A stretch of 64,000 nucleotides of DNA from the NCBI RefSeq assembly GCF_000002235.5, contig NW_022145613.1:17360883-17424882 (forward strand). The letters run 5' to 3'. Shown one piece after another: positions 13,199 through 25,600 of the stretch (position 1 is the first letter of the stretch; every line of letters starts with the position of its first letter). The notes under the pieces are model-generated. The model was not told where the DNA came from. It worked only from the letters and a program-made list of their open reading frames with translations, and ran no database searches. Position numbers and translations under genes: made by a program. Source of the DNA: Strongylocentrotus purpuratus (Eukaryota; Echinodermata; Echinoidea; Camarodonta; Strongylocentrotidae).

Positions 13199-16100
13199 CA
13201 TTGTCATTCAACAATGATGAAGATGGCAATAATGCTGCTAAATGTACTTTACATAGTTATCGATGCCCGGTTTTCCACCATGTTCATGGTACCTCTTTGT
13301 ACGATGACAATTACAGAATTTGATGTTATTGTGCAATGTTGCTTTGAGTGTGTAATTCTGGTAATGGGTTTATTTATGTCATAGAAGACAGTCGGGACAA
13401 TGTCAAAACAAAGATGACTGGATGAAATGAGAAGTTACCATGACAACGATGGTGAGATACAAATGATATTAGAAAAAGAGAGATGAAATGAGGGGGGGGG
13501 AGACAGGGAAGAATGAAGGAGTTAAGCACTTGGTTATCAATTCTCTATTTATTCAACCAATGATGACAAACCCCTCTAAATGCTAACAGTAAATGGACAG
13601 ACCGATGTTGAATGTTTGCTCCTCAGTGAATGAGCACGTCATGACCTTCAAAAAGTCCCCAATGAACACAGCCTTTCCAAATAATTTTGTTTAAAGATGA
13701 GCCAGTATAAAATTTCTAAAAGAGTCTTGGTTAGATTCGAAATAGGAGCAGCCCTAATTAACAAGCATTAATATTATGCTGAATGCTTTTATAATAATAT
13801 TGGCTAGAACAGGGGAAATGTGATTGTTAATGATTGCTGGGAGGTGGCTACGTGAGTAGAAAGGACAGGAAATGTTAAGTGAGAAAGAAAAAGGCGATTC
13901 CGTTCAATGTGTCCCATATCACATATGAAAGTTTTCAATATATTTCATCCAAACAATGAAAATCTCTTCATATGACCATCGGCCTATAGTTCTTCCTGGC
14001 ACCACTAACACTGTTAAATGGTTATACCAAGATATTTTTCACTTTTGGATGAGATAAATAGAAAAGGACATTATGTTGTATGTGACACATTGCACGGAAT
14101 GAATTACCTAAAAATGTTTACAGGTAAACACAAGATGAAAAGATGATTACACTGTTGCATAAAAATTGATGGCAGAACCAAATTAGCATCGTTGAAGAAA
14201 AAAAAAAGACAGAGAGACATGGAAGACTTTGAAGAAACAGCAGCTTGGTGATTTTTGTAATGACTGCGACACTGAATGAACAAAGATGATGATCATGTCT
14301 AAGACCAGAGGGAAACTCAATTCAACTTGCAAAAAGCTAGAACAAAAAATTCACCAATGAAACCATCAAAACATCATTAAAACATTAAAAACTCATCAAA
14401 ATTAAATAACCAACATAAACAGACCCCAAAAAGAGATTGCACCTTCAAAAAATAGAATTAAAAAGAGCATAGTGAGATGGATGGATGGAAACAGTCAGAT
14501 GCTTGCAGGATGCACTTTGGGGTCAGGGGTCATTGAAAGCAAAGCAAACACCTATATGGATGTAAAAAACAAAACTACAAAATAACATATAAAGGAGTAA
14601 TATGAAATTGGAGGCCAACCGAGAGACTATGTCCGGCGAGGTTGTGCGGGATGGAGAGACGAGCTTCACTCAATCTTTTCTGTGGGAATACAAAGAAGAA
14701 AGCCAAAGATACATAGAGGGAGGGTGTATCACACTACTACACATCTATCTGCACATCATTTACATCAAGGGTACTACTACAAATAACACTTGCCTGCCCT
14801 AGGCAACCAATGGTGCTGACAACTACGTAAGCACATGGATGTCAGACTTGCCTAAAAACCCAGCTGACAAAAGATGTTGTAACAAGATTTTCTTGTATTG
14901 CTTGAATTTTAAAGGCCTATTTACAGCTGTATTCAAATTTTTCTCAATATTTCTGTCCCAGAATCCCTGAAAAAAACTATCGTTTCATTCAGTTGCTGTG
15001 TATGACAAAAATCTTACACGTTTGAACTGTTGCTATGTCAGGCAATACAGAACAATTGGTCTTTAGTGGGCAAGTAAGTCTGATTTAAAGGCAAGTGCTA
15101 CAATTGTATATTCATTCAGTGGCGTAGTTGGGCAAGTGTACATGGGTAATTCCATAAAAGAAAACTTGTAAAAGTTGTTATAAGAATGTCAATTTTTCTG
15201 ATACAGAATCACCCAAACTCATATTTTTCACAACCCAAACATTTATCAAGTTTTACAGGGGGACTTGATACTACTAAACTACAGACAGGTGATATTTGAT
15301 GGGGACATTGACAAACGTAATGGGTGTAAAACATCAGAGTTCACTAGAAATCATACTCTACCAATGGTACAGTTGAGAATGACATTACATTACATTACAA
15401 CAATAATAAAAGTCACCACTAGGGGGCAGTATATCCTCTGCATTTTAAACAGTTTTGTGCAAAGCCATGAGATTGAACAGTGTAAGAACAGTGCTTTACA
15501 CATAGAACAAAATTTGACTATGCACAAATCTACTTGGTTCAGAATGAAAATACAAATCTTTTTAATATTACTATTAAACAACATTGATAAACTAAAATAC
15601 AACACCAGTAAGCAGTTTAATGGTGGGAATTTTTACAAAAGTTCTGCACATGTACACATAGACTTACTTGGTATATACATAATGTTCATATAATAATTTT
15701 CTATTGCACATGATACCAACCTTAAATGTCACTACTCTAACAATCTAAAGCAACCAAAATTAAAGGACCACTTCAAACACAATTCTAAAAGTTTAGTCAA
15801 ATGCGTATCGCATATACATGTACATTTATCATGCATTAAATGTTGACACTAGTTGCTATGTCTACGGCAGAACCCACTTCACTACGATAGCACATTTTGG
15901 GGTTACATACCAAAATATATGTTCTAAAAATAAGCATTAAGACATAAGACCAATCTCACTCTAATCCTTTCAACTATCTAGACATTTATTGCTGAATATG
16001 TTTTAAGGTTTCTAACAAAATGTTGCTTTATTCTACTTTCTAATTATAACATGCCACTCACTGCATGTTTATAACTCAGCTGTTAATTAGCTTTAAACTG

Positions 16101-19100
16101 CACCAGACCACTTTAATGACTATTTACTTAAGCAAGAAAATAAAATTCTATACTGTAAGCAAGAAATAAAATTCAATACTGTAAGCAAGAAAATGACATT
16201 CTAAACTATACTATACACAGGTAAATATGATGTAGCGATTTCCATTTCCCCAAAAGATGACATTCAATTATTTGTATTAAGCATTTTCAGTAGCACAAAT
16301 CTTGGGATAATATACAAATTGTATGACTTCACGTTAAACAGGTTACAAAGAGAGCTTATCAGTGGCAACAGACACAAAGTGGATTCTAAAGCGAGCAAAT
16401 CAGAAGTCACCTATTAAACAAGTCTGTTCCTGTACATGTTGCACATAAAGAAAGACTAGGGTGATTCTAGGAATGTCCTCCCAGTAAGGAAATATGTCAT
16501 ATCCTTTATCCATTAATTTCTAGGATATTTGGAAAATCTTTGACACGACGGTTTTATGACTACTGACAAATGGAAGTAATAATAGCTTATGTCATACAGA
16601 GCACACTGAATGGTTAAGCCCACTTGTTTGTTTTCTTTCCATGAATAAGGGCTCGTCATTCCATTTGATTTCAACTCTTTATCCTTGAAAATTATGACAT
16701 ACACCTATAGAAATGATGATTTTGCATATGTATAAAGATTTGAGTCATAAATATGTCCTTAAGAAATTATATAAAAAACTTTTAATTTCCTCTTGCACTC
16801 AATTCATGTTACCTTTGCCTTTAAAAAACCCATAAAGGAAGCCCTGCGGGAAGTTGGCACACAGTCAACTTAATGAGTTAGGATGAGGAGGTTTCCTGGT
16901 TACTCTGAACATTGAGGAGAGCATCAGGAAAGAGGGCGACAAACTTATGATAGAGCATTAAACTCCTTTTTCATTAAATGACATGATTTGCCTTAAGCTT
17001 ACGACCCGTCGCTTCTTTTGAGATGTGACTCATAACCACTAATGAAATTTCAGAACAAACGAGTAACTCATTTTGGACCATGGCCAAAGACATTAAAGTA
17101 CATGTATCTGCAGAAACATGGCATGATTTCTGTTGTTTGTACTTCTCAAAGGGACTTCTCGAAATGAAAATAGATCAAGTATTTGTTTTAACGCATCCAA
17201 GATATTTATTAGGTCATAAATGTCCTATACATTACACATATATACATTACACTATTATAAATTCAAATTGACTCAAATTTGTTTATTGTACTCGATAGAT
17301 GGCCTGATCGAAGCTCCAATAGGTCTGGCAAATTAATAAAATCATAAATGTGTTTTTTATCAAATGGGACAAAAAAATTGGACTTGCTCATGCATTGCCA
17401 TGCTTTCTTTGGTTTCTTTTTTTCCCCTCCTTTTTTTTTTGGATATTCAACTTCAGTTTTATGTTGTAAGAAACATTACATTCTACTTGTTTTCATCAAA
17501 CAACCATTCATTAACGCCCCCTCTCCTCCCCCAGTCCCTCCCCACTCCTTTTTTTCCCACTTTGTGACATGGTTTTCAATGACCTGCTTTCCAATGACTT
17601 GCTTATTATGTCACAAGATCTTTTGGCTTTCCCACTCGATATCCTGGCAGTGCTCATTGTTTCATTGTTTTATCAAACAATGCTTTGCTTTATGTTGATA
17701 GGTACCAATGACAAAGGGGTTCAAATTTACTGATCGTACATGAATGTGAAAATTCTTTTTCTTTTGAAATACCTTTCTCTTCATCTTCTTCCATTTTTAT
17801 AAACTGAAATTACAGTTAAATGTGAATTCCCAGTTCACATAAGATCTACCTATTTGAGTGATTAAAATATTTGTGACTATTTGATTCTTTCTTCTTCACA
17901 ATACATTCCTGTGGAACAGATTAGTGATACAGTAGTATCAATGCTATTCCGAAGATACTTATACTCCTTTCAAGAATTCACTTGCATACCTTTCACCTAG
18001 AGTTGTGACATATATACCTCTTAATTTCTTTTCTTTTTTCAAAGAAAGTTTGCAAATGAAAACCTGAATGGATGAAGGGGCTAACTTATTCAAAATAATT
18101 AAATGAGTTATTGATAGAAGAAAAAAAGACAGAATGATTTCATTTTCAAGAAAATTTCAATACCCTTGAATCAGTCATCAAGATTCCCTAAGATGAAATT
18201 ATTCTGTCTCTTCAAATTGTCAAAAAATCAAGTTTTTATCTTAATGACTAAAAAATTATTTTGAAATATGATAGAGTTAGGCCCTTTTTCCTCTCATGTA
18301 CATGTATTCCGTGACTTAAATTGTAAAGAGTGTAACACCAAAAATACCATCATCCAATGCCTTTAAGGAGCAAAAGTCACTAAGCAACCATTTTCGTTAT
18401 CAATTCAATAAAAGAGATTTGCCACATCTTATGGCTTGATTATTTTGGGGGTGGTAACCGAGGCATTATTCTCAAAAACTTTTAATTTCATGTTTACATC
18501 AGAAAGGTAAGATATGGTTTCCAGTCTTCTGCTTGATCCAAGTCGGTAAGCAGAATGAGTAAAGAAATACACACACACTTTGATGTCCTCTGGGAACACT
18601 TAGTCCAGTTTCATATAGAGCATCAATTACTCATTATATCACATTATGCAAGTATAATAGCAATAACAATTATTGCACAAGGCAACAACATCTATTGCCA
18701 TAGCAACCTAACAGAGCGCTTATAGTGGCGAGAACCTCTAGGCATGATGTCATTATCCTTGGTAGAAGAAGAAAAAAGAACACCTCCAGCATACATCGTA
18801 ACCTGAAAACAAAAGGCAGAAATGGAAGAAGCATTGCTAGAAGTGGTTAGTATTCATCAATTGCCATGACAACCTACCTTGAGACTGTGATGACTAGAGA
18901 CCTTGGGAAGACTGCCCGAGGTTTCTGACTTGCCCAGGTCACCGGAGTTACCCTTCACCATGAGGGAGCTGGGAGAGGTTTGGCTGTTCTGGATGTTGGG
19001 GGATGACCCGTGGGAGGTCTGGATTCCACTTTGCGCAGCTGCTACATGTAAAAGAAGAGAACAAGATAAAAAACTGTTACATTTCACAGTTTTGTGCTTT

Positions 19101-19573
19101 TCTTGTCTGGGTTTCCTTAAAATGATAAAAGTTGACAAACAAATTTGATGATATGTAACTTTGTAGTCTGAATAATTTGTCAATTACTATTCATTTTTTA
19201 AAACTATGAAACAATATGTCTTTTATGTTTATTTTGTCATCTGTATTGTATCTTCATGTGAAATGTGAAACCAATAAACTCAAACTCAAACTCAAGGGAT
19301 GTCAAGGAAGATTGTCAAACAGAATTGTTTTATAAAGAGAGTTGTCCCAGATAGAATCTTTCTATGTCTTCCACTAGTCTTCATATGTACATGTATAATA
19401 AATATCATTGGTCATCGAGACAACCATAGGCAACTATTATTAAACATAAATGGAACAAGCCAAAACTGTCACTCAGAGTTGTTCCAAATTGGTTCTAAGA
19501 ATTTAGTACAAGAGAAAGTTGTTCAACAAAGATTCTCCTAGGTTGTTTCAGACTTAGTATTCAGTATACTCCT

Positions 19574-19627
<54 letters not shown>

Positions 19628-22600
19628 CTCTCTCTCCTCCTCTCTCTCCTCCTCCCTCTCTCTCTCCCCCCTCTCTCTCCCTCTCTCCATTTCTTCTTTT
19701 TTCTTCTCTTTCACACACATCTCTCACTTTCTACCATTCAAGTTGTTACAGTACAATCAAACCTTGCTGTTCCATGCTTGTATTATGTGCGCCGCCTTGC
19801 GAGAGGCTACGCCCGATGTCCGTCAGAGATCTGATCATGGGAAGGAGACTGCTCCCTCTCTTGTCCCGATGCTTCTTATGACTCTGATGATGATGCTTGC
19901 GCAGGAGCGCCTCCCGGACCTGCTCTCTCTTGCTCTCATCCAACTGCTCCGACATGATCAACTTGTCCAGGACAAGGTCTGAAAAAGGGCAATTATTAAC
20001 ATTATCACTAATCGTTTTCAATTAAAAATGATTTTACTTCCAAACCTTTCAACAACAAAAAATCAATCCCCCTTCCCTCCCCCCCCCCCCAACCCCCAAA
20101 CATTCAGAAAAAGTAAAGAACAATAATCATGATTAATTATTGATTACCTAACCTAATGCCCACATAAACCAGGTGGTTTCTATATTAAGCTTACAGGATA
20201 TCAGATCAGCCACACAAAGGTGGTATGACACATGGTCCTATGACAGCTGGAGCTGGTCTGGCTTTTTCTGCGCAAACCAGCTTCCTAATTTCAACCCTGG
20301 ACCAAACTCTATACTCCACCTCAACCCTAACCCTACATTTAAGCTACAACAACCCAACTGCAACCCTGATCCCAACACTAAACTTTTTATGAAATAAAAA
20401 ACTATGAGCAATTTTTGCCGGGGCACATGTCAATTTACCCACATGAACTGTGCATAATTTGGCTATTTCTAAAACTGAAACGCTTGAAATACATAGCAAT
20501 TTCATATGATCATTCTGGAGGCGGCAAGATGCCTACAAGGGCCTGTATCAAGGATTTAAGCACAGGAGCAGGAGATGACAAACATCCTAGCTGCAGTTGC
20601 GCACCCAAAACATGCTAAAAGAAAAAGGACCAGGGGGGTATTTGGCAAATAACCTAAGTCGAACTTATCTCTAAGTTGGACTAACAATTATGGAAAGCCG
20701 TTAATAGCATCCTTGAAAATATTTTGGAAAAGTTATTTTAAAATGCATAAAATGTTGATTCAAATCATTCATATTTTCTATTATCACAGAGATTTCATGT
20801 TCTTGATGTGGAATTTATAGAAAGTCTAAAATACTTGAATTTTCGCTTTTGAATATATTTTATTTTAAGGCTACAAACAGCTTTCCATAATATATAAGTT
20901 GAACTTAAGGTTAAGTTTGACTTTAGGATCTTTGTGAAACACCCTCAAGGGCATAAGACACGGAAGATTCCCTCACCTGCAATCTGGACAATGTTGTCTG
21001 CTTCCATGTCAAGACACACTGTGCCATTAATCAGGCAAGTCCTCAGTTCAAACAGACTGTGAAGAGGCAGTGTCGCTACGTGAGGTTTACTCCATCGGTC
21101 TGCATCCACGTCCACATCCTCCTCATACTTTATCCACCTGTTCACAAAGGACGATTTAAAGATAAAGTTGAGTTCTGGTCATGCGATTGCATTGTGAAAG
21201 AAATGTTGTGGAAATCGATCAGAAAAGGTTGATCGTCTAGCATATAAGTATTGGTGTGTACTGCAAGGTTCGGGAATCATCAAAATGATAAGAAATTTGG
21301 CCCAGTCTTGGTAAAGTTACAAGCACTGACCACAGAAAGATGTGTATGGGACTACACAAAGATGTTGCATAAAAATGAGTCCCAATTTTTATGATTAAAC
21401 ATGCTATGTTTAGAAAATTAAGGCATTTGAAGAGCCATGCTTTTCAGGGTACATTTTTTTCTCTGATTTCTTCCACACTTGCATAATACAATGATAACGC
21501 TAAAAAATTATTAGTCATGTCTTCCTAGAACTCAACCTTCTTTTTAAGAATATCATCAATGAATTGTATACTCAGAACCAGAAGGGTTGAAACTCTGGAC
21601 AGTTACCCTTCTAGGCATTGCTTCACAAAACCATCATGACGTATGCTTGGAGCAATAAGTGCAATAACTCATATACTTTAACACAGAGTTAACGCCCTTC
21701 TGGCTTCCAACAGACGATAAGTACCAGTTTGCCCCTTATCCCATTGAAAAACAGTTTAATTTTTTGTACATACATGCGTTTCAATAGGATGTCGGCAAAC
21801 TTTGACTTGCCCAGTCTCTCAGCCAGAAAGAAAAAAAAATAAATTATTTGTTCTTTATTTTTATTGTTGAAAGATGTACTCTCATCTTGATTGCCGAGAC
21901 CTAGAGTAAACTTAATTCTTGCCTCCCTTTGTGTATCTTTCCTTTCCACCTCCCCCACTGACCCTAATCCTGACCCTTTCCACCTCCCCCACTGACCCTA
22001 ATCCTGACCCTATCTAGAAGACCTTATCCTCAGCATGCTCAAATACTGCCTACCTCGCCATCTCTTTCCATTCCAGCTCCTCTCCATCTGACCCATAGCA
22101 CAGCTCCTCCATCTCTGTGAAGATCTCATGAGATTCATGACCGTCATCGGCTTCATCACCCAGGATGAATTTCACTCTCTGGGAAGCATCTCCTGCAAGT
22201 AGAGAGGATGGGGAGGATCAGTGGGGCGTTTCACAAAACTTTTCATCAGTGACAAATTACACTTTTTGTTCTGAAATCCTTGCTTCTGATTGATTATCAG
22301 CAGATTTGTCACTGACTTTTATTATTTGTCATTGAAAAAAGGCTTTGTGAAACGCTTCCCAGACGATGGTTCAGTGCAAAAAATACTCAAAGATAAAAAC
22401 TCTTCTGCAGCACACTAATTAAATGCCTGTTCAGATATATCAATATGATCACACTGGATGGATGCAGGGATATGTCTAGCAAAATAATAAATATTGTGTG
22501 TTTCAAGAATGAAAGAAAAGATTTTCCAAATTGTAAAGAACACACAGACAATTCTTTTTTGGAGGGATGTGGGTAGATTCGTGAAAAGGAAATTTCTGTG

Positions 22601-25600
22601 CTGTCTTGCTATTACTGCTGCAACACATTTGTTACTTCTTTCATGAACACTGTTTTTTTAATTTCTTGCAATTTTTTTTTTTCAACAGCACCTCTCTGGG
22701 TAAGGAGAATCATGAAGTTGGCATTCTATCAAATTCCAGAAACCTGGGGGAAAAAATCAAGTCATTTATAAACTGAATCTAATATTTCGGGATTCTATTG
22801 CTGCTGAAAAGAAGCACATATTGTTGCAATTACATCAATTGGAAAACCCTAAGGCCTTGGAGATATTGCTAAACTGTTTGAGTGCCTTGGCAGCTTGGTA
22901 AAAAGACACTGCCAGCAATAATCGTAATCTGTATGTGCCTTGAGCATCCCCTGGCATAGATATGACAATGACTTCAGAGATAGATAAGTAGTCTCATAAC
23001 CAGGAGGCACCGGATTCAAACAAAGTTGATGTCATAATTGGGGCTCAATTACCAGGTCCCGTAGGTCCACTGGTTGTTTTTCTACAAGCAAGAACTTAGA
23101 ACTTGCTTTCTTATCAGTCAATTAAAGCCACACTGTCCTACTTGTAGCTACTTGCTCCCTCTATATAGAAAACAATGCCTAATCGGTGACCATTGGTCCC
23201 CTATGATCCTCTTTTTCTTATGTTAATTAAGAGCTGATTTGATGAGATAACCCCCTGTCCTTGCAGTGTGGTCTAATCCCTCCAAAAACTAGTACAGATA
23301 AGCTTTAAAAGAAATTTCAACATGGTTTTGATTCATTACCGGTACCGTTTTTATCCAGAAGTAGGGCATCTGGTCTTGCATCTGGGTCGCTGTTTGGAAA
23401 GAATGCATCTGCAGTGGAACTACTGTTGTTGGCACTGCTGTGGGAGCTGCCATTCTTTTTACTCTTGCCTTTGTGGCGGTGCTTGTGATGGTGGTGATGG
23501 TGGTTTTTCTGTTGCTGCTCCTCATTGTGTGGAACGTGGACACCAACGTAGATGGCATGATGACCTACAAGTAAAAGAGGAGATTAAAAAATGTTCCTGG
23601 TTAAATCATTTGTTTTTTAATCATATATTGGTAATTGAGTAGAATATAAGGAAGAAGAAAGATATTTTGTAGACATTTTGTGTACATGGATATATATAGT
23701 ACATCAACCCTCAAACATTAATATGTTCCAAACCAAAAGCAATTTAGGTTTACACAATTCATTCACATTATAAAAAAGACAGCATAAGAAGAGTTCAGCT
23801 TATCAAGAGAAAAGCAAACATATCCCATTCAGATCCCATTCAGATTCCACCACAAAAGACAATAGTGTTACACAATTCTTAAAATTCAAGTTAACGTCAT
23901 TCATTAATTATTTTTAAAGATGGCATAAGAAGAGTTCAGCTTATCGAGAGAAAAGCAAACATATCCCATTCAAATTCCACCACATCAAAAGTTAGTGTCT
24001 GTTTATGGGTCTGAGTCTTTCCCAGAGATTTCTTTCCAAACTTGGTCATTTTTCTTTTCCTGAATGCTTCAATACAATGAATTCACTTCCTCTAGGCCCT
24101 TTTCTCCCATTTCAGTTTCTTTCAACCTTTGTATTCACTCTTGTACTCCTCTCTATATGTCCCACTCATCAGAATCCTACCACTCCTGTTATATCATTAT
24201 TTTCGTATCACCCATTCTCCAAATTGTTTATAATGCCGTCACATCACCTGTTCTCCATAGGTAATTTTTCTTCAACTCTGGGTAAAATCTAATCATGTTT
24301 TTATTTTGAAATGAACACCCCCATTCCTCTTCCTTCCGTGTCCCTATACCAACTCACACAATATGATATCATCTTCTCTCTCCCTACATTTCAATTGGCT
24401 TATTTCTTTCCCTGGTAGGGCTGCTTTACAAGCTTTACAAGGCTGGGAAACACTAAATTAATTGCTTCTATATATACCCAGACAATGCCTGTGGCACTTC
24501 AGAAGCTTTTATATTACTCTGTACATGGTGTAGAAACATTTGTCTCAATTTCAGTCGGATAGACAAGAAAGGAAACAGCAATCCATTCAAAATACTGACT
24601 ATACTACTATTTAAAGGGCAAGGCCAAGGTTTTTTGTCCAATATGCTAATGCTGACTTCATCAAAGAAAGTTGTCCTTTGTGTACCTGACTGATGATTGT
24701 ATTCAGTGGAGAGCTTTAATGTAGTTTTGGATCAGATATATCATACCAAGAATCATAGTCCATCTGAAACACAAACATGCCCCATGAATGTATCGTCCAA
24801 ACACTCTAGCTTTTGCTTGTCATATTTTGAATATGATGGCATTTCAAAAGACATCTTTTCAGGGGCCTTTTTTCTTCTTCTATGATATCCTTCCAAACGA
24901 TTACAAAAAGAATGAAAAAGCTAACAAATCATTTTTCGCCTTTCCCAGAACTTAACCTTCTTTAATTTACATACATGTATATTGGACTCGTCCCAAAGAA
25001 ATCTTCGGGTAGATGTGTACCAGAGCCAGACATGTATTTCTCCACACTTTTGCACTATTTGCTTGTATGGATATAAATTGCTCAACATTTGGCAGACGGG
25101 ATGCTGGGAAAGGTCAAAGGATCAAGTGCACGGCAACGGCCTAGGCCTAGCCAGTCGGTTTAATGATATTATGGATGCGGGGAAGATGGGGCGGAGAGAA
25201 GAATGTTCATCTTAAGTGGCCATGTTACTCATGACCAAGAAGAAAGCATGTTTCAGAGCGAGTCTATGTCTTACTTATTGGGGTACGTGAAGAGGATTTA
25301 AAACATAGACTTGTATGGTCTCCTTGGCAAGCACATACAGTATAACGCTTTGCAGAGTTTGATTATCTAGACTACCAAACAGATGTTTAAATTCTGTTTC
25401 GTAGCTTCTCAAGAATAAATCAACCACCTTCAGATTTTGTGGGAGGAATTGTGTCCTGTTGTGTATTAAAAAGAAACAAGATAAGCCTGTACTTTTAAGA
25501 CAAGACTCTTTCAATATAACTAGACTTCATACAGGAAAGCATGTATATTTGCCTTCATTTAGATACAAGTTTAGCTAATGTGTAACAGGTAGCTAGTGTT

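Larger units (their letters stand above)
2198..18877. other. Large SLC4 intron hosting cassette exons
   Basis: A 16.7-kb AT-rich interval between coding exons 6 and 7. Besides the cassettes it holds a SINE (4783-5015), a tRNA-like SINE (6285-6395), a roughly 377-bp tandem duplication (8620-9460), small MITEs (9318-9430, 9938-10091), short hairpins, a GAT microsatellite (12830-13205) and a 29-bp triplet repeat (16135-16200). I see no other gene. The stretches 2300-4750, 7000-7840 and 14800-18700 hold nothing further that I recognise. Confidence 0.7.

Noticed and set aside
13052-13384. Open frame with poly-Met and poly-Asp
   Set aside because: Product of the GAT microsatellite.
13430-13455. 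Another copy of the palindromic element (agttaccatgacaacg) as a sign of a further cassette
   Set aside because: No acceptor, open frame or AAG|gt donor lies at the required place on the minus strand.
15265-15693. Plus-strand 142-codon open frame as a gene
   Set aside because: AT-rich, rich in Ile/Asn/Lys/Leu as random AT-rich DNA would give, with no domain recognised.
16850-16885. Possible micro-exon on the minus strand (acceptor cttcccgcag, donor gtaaca)
   Set aside because: Length of 31 bp breaks the frame between phase-0 neighbours and no related copy exists.
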